Assembly: GCA_964604675.1 (NCBI GenBank) | Contig: CAZSAT010000181.1 | Coordinates: forward strand, 1 to 11,219 | Direction: 5' to 3' | Source of the DNA: CAZSAT01 sp964604675 | GTDB lineage: Bacteria > Myxococcota_A > UBA796 > CAJQPC01 | Length of the DNA: 11,219 nucleotides | Shown here: positions 1 to 6,558 of the stretch, piece after piece | How positions within the stretch are numbered: the stretch's first letter is position 1 | How the letters are laid out: each line of letters starts with the position of its first letter | Notes under the pieces: generated by a model | The model's input: only the letters and a program-made list of their open reading frames with translations | Databases searched by the model: none | What the model was told of the DNA's origin: nothing | Made by a program: the position numbers and the translations under genes

Positions 1-198
1 TACGGCGGCGGCGGCGGCGGTCGCGGCGGCGGTGGCTACGGCGGCGGCGGCGGCGGCTACGGCGGCGGTGGCGGCGGCTACGGCGGCGGTGGTGGCCCCG
101 CGGACGATGCCGGTGGCTGGGGCAAGGACGAGCTCGGCAACAGTGGACGCCGGGATCGCCAGCCCAAGAAGAAGCGCTACGATCCCGACGACTACTAG
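1..198 (+). CDS. C-terminal part of a Gly/Tyr-rich, probably RNA-binding protein (5' end outside window)
   Basis: Frame 1 is open from the first base to a TAG at 196-198, giving 65 visible residues. The first 33 or so are runs of five or six glycines broken by single Tyr or Arg residues. A short hydrophilic tail follows, with WGKDELGNSGRRDRQ, a KKKR cluster and an acidic YDPDDY end. This is the usual make-up of the disordered tail of bacterial RRM-type RNA-binding proteins and similar nucleic-acid-binding proteins, where Arg and Tyr in a Gly-rich matrix contact RNA. The folded domain lies upstream of the window, so the RRM assignment is inferred from tail composition only. A cold-shock or single-strand DNA-binding protein with a Gly-rich tail would look the same. 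The gene ends 18 bp before a strong intrinsic terminator, which fits a separately transcribed, well-expressed gene. Confidence 0.65.
   Translation, partial: YGGGGGGRGGGGYGGGGGGYGGGGGGYGGGGGPADDAGGWGKDELGNSGRRDRQPKKKRYDPDDY
4..99 (+). repeat. GGC/GGT trinucleotide tract encoding polyglycine
   Basis: Nearly uninterrupted GGC and GGT codons, broken only by TAC (Tyr) at about every seventh codon and one CGC (Arg). Such a tract is prone to slippage and to assembly error, so its length may vary between strains. It is wholly within the reading frame ending at 198, and changes in multiples of three would only alter the length of the disordered tail. Confidence 0.8.
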
Positions 199-216
199 CC
201 CGCTGCGCTGGCGAAC

Positions 217-242
217 AAGGGTCCCTTCAGGGGCCCTTTTTT
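217..242 (+). terminator. Rho-independent terminator after the Gly-rich gene
   Basis: AAGGGTCCC (217-225) pairs with GGGGCCCTT (230-238) through one G-U wobble, giving a 9-bp stem with a TTCA loop (226-229). A run of six T residues follows at 237-242, partly inside the stem foot. It begins 18 bp after the TAG at 198, the right place to end that transcript, and it separates it from the gene starting at 361. This is the only textbook hairpin-plus-T-tract I found in the window. Confidence 0.85.
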
Positions 243-360
243 GCGTCCGCAGGGGCCGCGCTGGCGTGCTGGCGACAGTGAGCCTTCAGTCGGGGCGGGC
301 CGCGTCCGAAGTGCCTGTTCTATGCTGTCGACGAGCACAACGACCCGCAGGAACCTCCAG

Positions 361-1611
361 ATGAACGCCGAAGGAGCTGCTCCGGACCGTGCGGCTTTGA
401 CGATCCTCGCCGGGGTGTGGGCCGACGCTCGTAGCGGCTGGCTCTGCCTCGCTGTCGACGACTCACGCGCCCCGATCTGCCAGGGGGGCGTGCTCTCTGG
501 TGAGGGCCTGGACGTGGTCGACCGCGCGCTGGTCGAAGGCAACGTGTGGTTCGAGGACGAGGCCCAGACGGGCCTGCCGGACGACTTCTCCGTGGGGCTC
601 GCCCTCTGGGAGGCCGCCCTCCGGTGCGTGGACGAGGGGCTCGGTGAGCCGGAGGTGGTCGACAAGGTCGTCCGCCTCAACGGTCGGTCGCGTGCTTGCC
701 GGAGGCTCCCGGTGCCCAAGGCCGTGAAGCGGCTGTTGAATGCGCGGCCGCGAACGCGGCCCGTGCGCGTGCACCTCGTCAGCCTGGGGCTCGAGCGCGC
801 GGACGTCGAGCGCGAGCTGCAGGCCCTCTGTCTGTTGGAGCTGGTCGAGCTGCGGCACATGCGTCGGCGAGGCGACACGGACCCGACCTCGCTCGGGTCG
901 GAGTCGTCGGGCTCGGCGCCCTCCGCGTCGTTGCGGCCTGGCGGCTCTTCCCGGGAGCCTGGGGTGGCGCGCCGGGCGGAGCTGGAGAAGGTGCTGGCGA
1001 TCTCGCGCCTGCACACCGAGGCCGAGCGGCTCGAGAGCGCGGACGACTGGACGGTCCTCGGCGTTCCGTCCGGTAGCGGTCGTGAGCGGATCGAAGCCGC
1101 TGCCGAGCGCATGCGCGATCGCTACCTGCGCGAGGTGGAGCGCCCCCGAGGCGGACCCGACGGCGTGGAGCCGGCGCGCAAGCTGCTCGCCCGCGAGGAG
1201 CGTGCTGCCGCCAACCTGCTGTCGGGTCGGGATCCGATCGTCGAAGAGGCCTACCGTCGCGGTGGGGAGGCCGCTGCGACCGGCGCCTGGGCCGAGGCTG
1301 TGACCTGCTTTCGTGTGGCGCGCGAGCGTGAGCCGCAGGCCCCACGGGCGCTCGCCTGGCTGGGCTGGGCGATCTACAACGACGAGGGTCGGCCAACCGA
1401 GAAGCGCCGCGCGGAAGGCGGCGACCTCATCCGCCTCGCCGCGACCTTCCCGGCTGACGACGTGCCCGAGCTGCAGTGGTTCCTCGCGCAGCTGGACGCG
1501 CACAGCGGCGCCACCGACGAGGCCGCGGCACGCCTCGCGAAGGTGCTCCGGAACAACCCCGGGCTGCCAGGCGGGGCGCGGAAGCTCTACCTGGCGCTCC
1601 GTCGGGGGTAG
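361..1611 (+). CDS. DUF4388-like / J-like / TPR-type cytoplasmic protein
   Basis: The product is 416 residues with no signal peptide or TM segment. The ATG at 361 is chosen over an in-frame TTG at 241 because AGGAA (349-353) lies 7 nt before it and the TTG sits in the upstream terminator. Residues 10-125 resemble the N-terminal module of myxobacterial DUF4388 proteins (RSGWLCLAV, then NVWFEDEAQTG). Residues 135-166 look like a small helix-turn-helix or winged-helix segment. A low-complexity Ser/Gly linker covers 172-200. Residues 229-265 start like a J domain (WTVLGVPSGSG, then helix RERIEAAAERMRDRY), but ERP stands where HPD is expected. Residues 293-402 are two or three degenerate TPR-like helical pairs (AEAVTCFRVAREREPQAPRAL). 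Proteins of this order are common in Myxococcota and are usually adaptor or regulatory proteins of unknown target. The role here is not known. It converges on the next gene with 5 bp between stops. Confidence 0.8.
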   Translation: MNAEGAAPDRAALTILAGVWADARSGWLCLAVDDSRAPICQGGVLSGEGLDVVDRALVEGNVWFEDEAQTGLPDDFSVGLALWEAALRCVDEGLGEPEVVDKVVRLNGRSRACRRLPVPKAVKRLLNARPRTRPVRVHLVSLGLERADVERELQALCLLELVELRHMRRRGDTDPTSLGSESSGSAPSASLRPGGSSREPGVARRAELEKVLAISRLHTEAERLESADDWTVLGVPSGSGRERIEAAAERMRDRYLREVERPRGGPDGVEPARKLLAREERAAANLLSGRDPIVEEAYRRGGEAAATGAWAEAVTCFRVAREREPQAPRALAWLGWAIYNDEGRPTEKRRAEGGDLIRLAATFPADDVPELQWFLAQLDAHSGATDEAAARLAKVLRNNPGLPGGARKLYLALRRG

Positions 1612-1635
1612 CCGGCCTACAGCGCGCAGGCCGGC
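1611..1635. repeat. Perfect inverted repeat over two convergent stop codons
   Basis: GCCGGCCT (1611-1618) and AGGCCGGC (1628-1635) form a perfect 8-bp GC-rich stem with a 9-nt loop. It covers the end of the plus-strand stop (1609-1611) and the minus-strand stop (1617-1619). There is no T tract on either side, so it is not a standard intrinsic terminator. It could slow polymerase or protect both 3' ends. In DNA of this GC content such a repeat may also arise by chance. Confidence 0.4.
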
Positions 1636-3638
1636 GCCGTGTCCCCGGTGCCGTGGATCACGTTGCCGGCCTGGACGAGCTCGCGCTCCCAGAAGCAGAG
1701 CTCGTCGGCTCGGATCAGGTAGCCGTACTGGTAGATGGTGGCGTTGTCGCCTTCCTCGAGCAGTCGGGAGGGGTCCGGGTCGTGCAGGTCGGCGTGTCGG
1801 CTCGCCACCACCTCCTGTGCGTCGGCCAGCAGGGCGCGCGCGGTGTCGAGGTCCCCGGCGTCTCCTTCGACGCTCGTGACCGCAGCGCTGTACACCTCGT
1901 GCACGAAGCGGGCGCGCAACGCCGTGATCTGGAAGCCCTGGGTGCTCTCGTGCATCCAGCGGTCGTCGCTCAGGTCCAGCTCGTCGACCGCGGTCGCCAG
2001 GGCTTCCGCCTCGGTGGCGTAGGCGTCCAGGGGCTCGAGCACGTCGGCGCGGAAGGCGTCGAGGTCGGTCTCCGCGAGCTCGTCGAAGAGCACCGCCTTG
2101 GGCTGCGACACGATGCCGAGGCCGTACCCGAGCTCCATCGTGCTGTCTCGGCCGGAGGTGTACGCGGCGAGGCGGCTCTCGATGAGGGCCTCGTGCTGCA
2201 GCTCGGCGAGCTCCTCCAGGCGCTCGGCCAGGGCCGTGCCGGGGTCCCCCCAGGGGGCGAAGTCGTGCTTCAGCCACACGGCCCAGTCGTCGTCGCGTCG
2301 GTAGCTGTGGCGCAGGGTGGAGCGGTCGTGTTGCCAGTAGCCCCACTCCCAGCCCGAGCTGAAGAGCACGTGGTCTTGCAGGCCCGGCACGCCGTGGTCG
2401 CTGGCGAAGGTGGCCAGCTGGTCGATGTCGCGCCAGCGCGAGTAGCTGTAGAGCGGCAGGTACTGGGGGACCGGGCTGTCGAAGGCCACCCAGTAGGCGG
2501 TCTCGGGGAAGTAGCCCACGGGCTCCTCGGCCAGCAGGGCGTCCTCGAGGTAGGCCCGGTGCTCGTCGAAGGTGTCGTGGTGGTAGGCGCCGCCAGCGTC
2601 GTCGAACAGGTTGTAGAACATCACCGTGTGGATCCACGGGCGGTAGCGCTCGTCCGCGAAGGTGATGAGGAAGTAGTAGATCATCTCCTCGCCGGCGTAC
2701 TCGACCCGCACGTCGTCGCCGACGTGCACGACGGTGGGCACGTCGACCCCCGGCTCGAAGGTCTGGATCACCGCCATGGCCTGGTTGGCCGCCTCCAGGA
2801 AGGTCTCGGGGTCCTCTCCGGAGAACTCGCCGAACGACAGGTTCAGCACGTCGAAGTCGAGCTCGTCGGTCAGCCGCGCGATGCGCTCCTCGAGCTGGGG
2901 CACGAGGTCGCTGTCCGGGTCGTCGATGAGGTCGTAGGCCTGCTGCAGGTTGGCGCCGCTGAAGAGCTGGATGCCCAGGCCCGTGGTGATGCCGCGGAGG
3001 GCGGCGTAGTCCTGGATGGCCCGGGTGTGCGCGACCCAGTCGGCGTGCGCGCTCGGGGACGTGATGTCGTCGAGCGCGACCCACTGGAGGTGGTTGGCGC
3101 GGTTCTTCACCGCCCAGTCGATCACGCCCTTGGCGCGCTGGAGGTTGTCGTCCCCCGGGTCCCAGAAGTCGAAGTAGCCTTCGATCGGGTGGAGCGTGTG
3201 CAGGTGCAGGCCGCGACGGGCCATCTCCGGCGCCTGCAGGCCCGCGAGGCCGGTCGGGGCTGCGAGCACCTGCTCGCCTTCGGCGTAGGGGTCGAGGTCG
3301 GGCACGAACGGGTCCTGGGGGTGCAGGAACCGGAGCCCCATGCCCTCCAGGACGTCGGTCAGCCCGTACTGGGCGCCGAGCAGGTCGCCGTGGTGCACGG
3401 TCCACGAGCGGTCCTCCCCTTCGATCTCGAAGCACTCGGTGCAGTCGAGGTCCTCGACGAGCGCGATGCGGAAGCCGCGTCCGAAGCGGGCCTTGCGCTC
3501 CGGGGCCTCGGTCTCGGTGAGGCGGAGCTTGCCGTCGCTGGGGATGTGGTCCAGGTAGGCCTGAAGCGCCTCGAGGTGGGTGGAGCTGTAGACCGTGATG
3601 GCGGGTCGGGGCTGGCAGGCCAGGAAGAGCGCGAGCAT
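1617..3638 (-). CDS. Exported glycoside-hydrolase-like protein, probable lipoprotein
   Basis: 673 residues. It starts MLALFLAC, a hydrophobic stretch ending in a Cys at residue 8 that could be a lipidation site, followed by QPRP. Residues 14-115 look like the small alpha/beta domain that precedes the barrel in GH20, GH67 and DUF4838-type proteins; the best match is HHGDLLGAQYGLTDVLEGMG at 82-101, the place where such domains read 'GxxYGxxxfLExxG'. From residue 141 (RRGLHLHTLHPIEG) there follow alternating strands and helices consistent with a TIM barrel: LQWVALDD 184-191, TTGLGIQLF 218-226, VLNLSFGEFSGED 264-276, PWIHTVMFYNLFDD 334-347 and VLFSSGWEWGYW 424-435. Candidate acidic residues are E271, E274 and E431. 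The last 200 residues are largely helical. The substrate is unknown and the fold assignment is by eye. The start is awkward: the only Shine-Dalgarno-like GAGGGAG (3658-3664) is 19 nt upstream and no other standard start codon precedes the ATG in frame. Confidence 0.7.
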   Translation of the reverse strand: MLALFLACQPRPAITVYSSTHLEALQAYLDHIPSDGKLRLTETEAPERKARFGRGFRIALVEDLDCTECFEIEGEDRSWTVHHGDLLGAQYGLTDVLEGMGLRFLHPQDPFVPDLDPYAEGEQVLAAPTGLAGLQAPEMARRGLHLHTLHPIEGYFDFWDPGDDNLQRAKGVIDWAVKNRANHLQWVALDDITSPSAHADWVAHTRAIQDYAALRGITTGLGIQLFSGANLQQAYDLIDDPDSDLVPQLEERIARLTDELDFDVLNLSFGEFSGEDPETFLEAANQAMAVIQTFEPGVDVPTVVHVGDDVRVEYAGEEMIYYFLITFADERYRPWIHTVMFYNLFDDAGGAYHHDTFDEHRAYLEDALLAEEPVGYFPETAYWVAFDSPVPQYLPLYSYSRWRDIDQLATFASDHGVPGLQDHVLFSSGWEWGYWQHDRSTLRHSYRRDDDWAVWLKHDFAPWGDPGTALAERLEELAELQHEALIESRLAAYTSGRDSTMELGYGLGIVSQPKAVLFDELAETDLDAFRADVLEPLDAYATEAEALATAVDELDLSDDRWMHESTQGFQITALRARFVHEVYSAAVTSVEGDAGDLDTARALLADAQEVVASRHADLHDPDPSRLLEEGDNATIYQYGYLIRADELCFWERELVQAGNVIHGTGDTAPACAL

Positions 3639-3688
3639 GGCGGTGACTATCCGCTTGCTCCCTCTGCTCTGGTGCTTCCCTTTGCTCG

Positions 3689-3967
3689 GTGTCGGTCGGA
3701 CTGCTGCTCGCGGGTGTCTTGCTCGCTGCGACCCGGGGGGATCGTGTCGGGCGCCTGGGGCTGCTGACCGCCGTAGCGGGCTTCGGTGCCTTGGGACTGC
3801 TGGATGGCCGAACGCTCGAGCTGTGGATGTGGCTTCGGGGGTGGTCGGGGCTCGGGATGGACGCCGCGTCGCGGGTCGTGGATGGGTCGGTGCACGCGCT
3901 GAACGGGCTCGGCTGGTGCGGGTTGGTCGGGTGGGTGGCGCGGCGTGGGTGGGTTGGGTTTCGATAG
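3689..3967 (+). CDS. Small membrane protein of unknown function
   Basis: 92 residues from a GTG at 3689 to TAG at 3965-3967. Two hydrophobic stretches, residues 2-15 (SVGLLLAGVLLAAT) and 23-38 (LGLLTAVAGFGALGLL), are separated by a basic RGDRVGR turn, as in a two-helix hairpin membrane protein. A Trp-rich amphipathic part (ELWMWLRGWSG) and a third moderately hydrophobic patch (LGWCGLVGWV) follow, ending in basic residues. Third codon positions are strongly GC. There is no evident ribosome binding site before the GTG, and an in-frame TGA at 3644-3646 bars any longer start, so either the start is weak or a frameshift exists upstream. It is divergent from the glycosidase-like gene by 50 bp and convergent with the kinase unit. 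I recognise no family. The gene may be spurious, but the alternating hydrophobicity and its place in a gap favour it. Confidence 0.45.
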   Translation: MSVGLLLAGVLLAATRGDRVGRLGLLTAVAGFGALGLLDGRTLELWMWLRGWSGLGMDAASRVVDGSVHALNGLGWCGLVGWVARRGWVGFR

Positions 3968-4001
3968 CGGTCTCGGACCCCGCATCCCGTCCCCGCTTGT
4001 G

Positions 4002-4163
4002 TCAGGGCGTGTCGGGCAGGCTGCTCGGGGTCGCGAGCAGGTACGGAAGGAGATCCCACGTGTCGAGTCCGGTGTCCGGCTCGCCGTACGGGAGGTCGAG
4101 CGCCAGCTCGAAGCCATGGGTGTTCGCGGCGGCACGAGGCTGTGCCGAAGTCGGTGCCGGCAC
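4002..4163 (-). CDS. Possible small ORF or read-through tail behind the kinase gene
   Basis: After the kinase TAG (4170-4172) the same frame stays open for 55 codons to a TGA at 4002-4004. A GTG at 4161-4163 could start a 53-residue product. The last 42 codons have about 90 percent G or C in third position. They encode an acidic, plausible-looking segment (HGFELALDLPYGEPDTG, then LDTWDLLPYLLATPSSLP), unlike the Arg/Pro-rich translations of non-coding frames here. No Shine-Dalgarno site precedes the GTG, so translation would have to couple to the kinase stop or read through the UAG. The frame ends 34 bp from the stop of the convergent small membrane gene, which matches the tight packing elsewhere. 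It could also be a remnant of a longer kinase C-terminus. The function is unknown. Confidence 0.35.
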   Translation of the reverse strand: MPAPTSAQPRAAANTHGFELALDLPYGEPDTGLDTWDLLPYLLATPSSLPDTP

Positions 4164-4169
4164 CTGCAG

Positions 4170-5711
4170 CTACTGCGGCCGGCACTTCTCGAACATCGCG
4201 TCGCACGCGAGCTTCACCGTGGCGCCGGGCTCGACCACGACATCGCCGGCCGCCGCCAGCCCCTCCTGGTCCTCGTAGAACCGAGCCTGGATCTCGTAGG
4301 CCCCTGCGGGCACCTCGCCGGGTGCGTAGCGCTTCCCGTCGCGGACGAGCCACAGCTCGAGCGCCACCGAGTCGGCGGAGACCCGGCCCTGAGCCGGCGG
4401 CTCGGGCTGAGCCACGACCTCGGGTTCCGGTTCGGCTTCCGGCTCGGGTTCTGGCGCGACCACCGGCACCGGGGCGACGACCGCGGGCGCGACAGGTGCG
4501 GGCTCCGGCGGCTTCGGTGCTGCGGCCTCGGGCGCGTCGTGGACCGCCTCCTCGGCGGTCGTGTCCGGCTCGGGCTCGGGCGCTGGCACGTCGTCGGTGG
4601 CCAGGGCAGCTGTCGGGGCGGGCTCGTCGAGGGGCTCGGTGGCCGACACCTCCGCGACGGACGTGGTGTCGGCGGCCGGCACGATCCCGAAGCGCCAGGC
4701 GCCCAGCCCGGCCAGCACGACGCCGCCAGCGAGCCACAGGGGCCATCGCCGCGCAGCGGCTCCCGGCGCCTCGTCGATCAGCCGGTCGACCGCCACGCTC
4801 TCCGGCTCGAGGGTGTCCATCGGGTAGTAGGTGTCGGCCGCGCCGCCGGCAGGCGCGCCGTCGGGGTCCGGCAGCCCGAAGCTGGCGGGGTCGGCGCCGT
4901 CGAGGATGGCCAGCAGCGCTTGGCAGTCGGCCAGCCGGTGGGCCGCTTCCGGCCGCAGGGTGGCGGCCACCGCCGCGCGGACCTCGTCGGGCACGTCGAG
5001 CCCGTCGGGCCAGCTGTAGTCCGCGATGATGGCCTTCCCGAAGACCTCGAGCATGTCGAGCCCGGGAAACGGCGGCGCTCCCGTCACCAGCCAGAAGAGC
5101 AGGCAGCCGAGCGACCAGAGGTCGGCCCGCTCGTCCACGTTCTTGGCGTCCCGGATCTGCTCCGGCGCCATGTAGCCGGGCGTGCCCATCATCATGCCCG
5201 TTCGGGTGACGTGCAGGCTGTCGCTGCCCTCGGCGGCGAAGGCCTTGGCGATGCCGAAGTCCGTGATCTTCGGTTGCCAGCCGTGTTCGGTCGTCGCGAG
5301 CAGCACGTTGGGCGGCTTCAGGTCCCGGTGGACCATGCCCTGGGCGTGGGCGTGTCCGACCCCCTTCACCACCCCGCGGAAGAGCTGGAGCACCTCGTCG
5401 AGCGTGTGCTCGTGCTGGCCGCGCCACTGCTCCATGTCGGGGCCGGCCACGTACTCCATGACCAGGGCCGGAGCGCCGTCGACGTCGAGCACGTCGAGCA
5501 CCGCGACGATGTTGGGGTGGCGCAGGCTGCCCTGGAGGCGGCCCTCCTGCACCAGCCGGGCCGCCAGGCTGGGGCTGTGCATCGTGAGGAGCTTCATGGC
5601 GAAGTCCCGTCCGGTGGTCGTGTGGCGCACGCGGTAGACCACCGCCATGCCGCCTCGGCCGATGACCTCCTCGACCCGGTAGCGTTCGACCTCTCGCCCT
5701 GCTTCCAGCAC
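4170..5711 (-). CDS. Transmembrane Ser/Thr protein kinase (Hanks type, PknB-like)
   Basis: 513 residues. The GTG start at 5709-5711 has GAGGAG (5720-5725) 8 nt upstream and starts the kinase domain directly; the in-frame extension upstream is Arg-rich noise. Kinase residues about 11-270: Gly loop GRGGMA 18-23, Lys 40, alpha-C Glu 56, catalytic HRDLKPPN 128-135 with Asp 130, DFG 151-153, an activation loop with Thr 169, 171 and 177, APE 182-184, Asp 197 and Arg 259. All key residues are present, so it should be active. A single TM helix lies at about 323-345 (WPLWLAGGVVLAGLGAW). Then come an exported Pro/Glu/Ala-rich stalk (360-440) and a small beta-rich domain (441-513) like the PEGA-type ends of myxobacterial kinases, with Cys 503 and Cys 510 that could form a disulfide. 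It phosphorylates unknown cytoplasmic targets, and the exported end may sense the envelope. The divergent neighbour at 5769 is a candidate partner. Confidence 0.95.
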   Translation of the reverse strand: MLEAGREVERYRVEEVIGRGGMAVVYRVRHTTTGRDFAMKLLTMHSPSLAARLVQEGRLQGSLRHPNIVAVLDVLDVDGAPALVMEYVAGPDMEQWRGQHEHTLDEVLQLFRGVVKGVGHAHAQGMVHRDLKPPNVLLATTEHGWQPKITDFGIAKAFAAEGSDSLHVTRTGMMMGTPGYMAPEQIRDAKNVDERADLWSLGCLLFWLVTGAPPFPGLDMLEVFGKAIIADYSWPDGLDVPDEVRAAVAATLRPEAAHRLADCQALLAILDGADPASFGLPDPDGAPAGGAADTYYPMDTLEPESVAVDRLIDEAPGAAARRWPLWLAGGVVLAGLGAWRFGIVPAADTTSVAEVSATEPLDEPAPTAALATDDVPAPEPEPDTTAEEAVHDAPEAAAPKPPEPAPVAPAVVAPVPVVAPEPEPEAEPEPEVVAQPEPPAQGRVSADSVALELWLVRDGKRYAPGEVPAGAYEIQARFYEDQEGLAAAGDVVVEPGATVKLACDAMFEKCRPQ

Positions 5712-5768
5712 CCGGCTAGCTCCTCGCGCCGGAGCATAGCGCGCAGCCGGCTGGTACCATCGGCGTCG
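5712..5768. promoter_or_regulatory. 57-bp divergent intergenic region between kinase and two-TM protein
   Basis: It must hold the promoter of the plus-strand gene and may hold that of the kinase. It contains the palindromes AGCCGGCT and GGTACC. TACCAT (5755-5760) is a four-of-six match to a -10 box and would place a transcript start at or next to the ATG at 5769. That would fit the missing Shine-Dalgarno site there, but no -35 box is visible. The promoter assignment is weak. Confidence 0.3.
5720..5725 (-). promoter_or_regulatory. Ribosome binding site deciding the kinase GTG start
   Basis: GAGGAG on the minus strand, 8 nt before the GTG at 5711. It settles the start, since no methionine or other good start lies near the first kinase strand. 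Confidence 0.75.
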
Positions 5769-6557
5769 ATGTGGTTGGCGTGGACCGGACTGGCGTGGGC
5801 GGCGGGGTGTCCCGAGCCCACCACCGTGGACCAGCTTCGAAGCGCCATCTCGCGTGGTGAGGTGGCCTTCGCCTCGATGGACGTGAGCGGCCTGCTCGTG
5901 GCCCGCGACCAGGCCACGGCGGCACTCCCTTGCCTGCAGGAGCCGATCGGCCTGTCCGATGCAGCCGCCTTCCACCGCATGAACGCGCTGGTGGCCTTCA
6001 CGGCCCAGAACAAGGGCTGGGCGCTCGCGGAGTTCCACGCCGCGCGGCGGCTGGAGCCCGGCTACGTCATCCCCCGCGAGGTCGCCCCCAGCGGGCACCG
6101 GCTCGTGCGGCTCTACGAAGACGCGCTCTCGGCGGACGAGGGCGAACCGGAGGCCGTGAACCCGCCGCTGGGCGGGCACGTGGCCGTCGACGGCGTGCCG
6201 GGTGCGCCGCGTCCCGGCGACATCTCCGCGGTGCTGCAGGTCTTCGATGCGGACGACACGCTCACCGAGACGGTCTACCTGCTGCCGGGTGACGAGCTGC
6301 CGAGCTGGGGTCCGCCGCCGGTGACCCTGGCGGACCAGGTGAGGCTGCCGCTGAGCATCACGGGCGGCGCGGCCCTGCTCGCGTCGGGGGCGTTCACGGC
6401 GCTCGCGCTGCGGAACGCCGAGCTGCACGCCACCGAGATGGAGAGCCTGGAGGACCTCGCCACCTACCGGCAGCGCACCAACAGCTTCACGTGGGCGGCG
6501 CTGGGTGCGGGTGGGGCGGGCCTGGTGCTCGGCACCACGGTGGCCCTGACCTGGTAG
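5769..6557 (+). CDS. Envelope protein with helical domain and two C-terminal TM segments
   Basis: 262 residues from an ATG at 5769 with no clear ribosome binding site. The N-terminus MWLAWTGLAWAAGC is a Trp-rich hydrophobic leader that could be a signal peptide or a lipoprotein signal with Cys 14. Residues 20-120 are helical and TPR-like (QLRSAISRGEVAFASMD, then NKGWALAEFHAARRLEPGY). Residues 135-180 are a short beta-rich part (GGHVAVDGVPGA, VLQVFDADDTLTETVYLLPG). Two hydrophobic helices follow at about 193-214 and 241-260, joined by a charged loop, ending VALTW. Proteins of this order (exported helical part, beta strip, two TM helices) recur beside Ser/Thr kinase genes in Myxococcota but have no known activity. 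It is divergent from the kinase by 57 bp, and its TAG is one base from the stop of the convergent surface lipoprotein. A link to the kinase is inferred from position only. Confidence 0.8.
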   Translation: MWLAWTGLAWAAGCPEPTTVDQLRSAISRGEVAFASMDVSGLLVARDQATAALPCLQEPIGLSDAAAFHRMNALVAFTAQNKGWALAEFHAARRLEPGYVIPREVAPSGHRLVRLYEDALSADEGEPEAVNPPLGGHVAVDGVPGAPRPGDISAVLQVFDADDTLTETVYLLPGDELPSWGPPPVTLADQVRLPLSITGGAALLASGAFTALALRNAELHATEMESLEDLATYRQRTNSFTWAALGAGGAGLVLGTTVALTW

Positions 6558-6558
6558 C

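Noticed and set aside
321..326. TATGCT as a -10 box for the gene at 361
   Set aside because: It matches four of six bases, but no -35 box exists at a 16-18 bp distance. It is too weak to list as a promoter.
1476..3767. A 763-codon plus-strand frame opposite the glycosidase-like gene
   Set aside because: It is the mirror of the minus-strand codons (Val/Gly/Glu-rich from GAC/GCC/CTC complements) and has no domain or start signal.
3595..4278. A 227-codon plus-strand frame over the glycosidase start and kinase end
   Set aside because: Only its first 20 residues after 3637 look like protein; the remainder is Arg/Gly/Ser noise antisense to the kinase C-terminus.
463..5427. A 1654-codon open frame on the minus strand
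   Set aside because: It overlaps several better genes and translates to Arg/Pro/Gly/Ala-rich, low-complexity sequence. Long spurious frames are expected in very GC-rich DNA.
3945..5768. Upstream extension of the two-TM protein across the kinase gene
   Set aside because: It runs antisense through clear kinase motifs and has no recognisable domain. The natural start is the hydrophobic leader at 5769.
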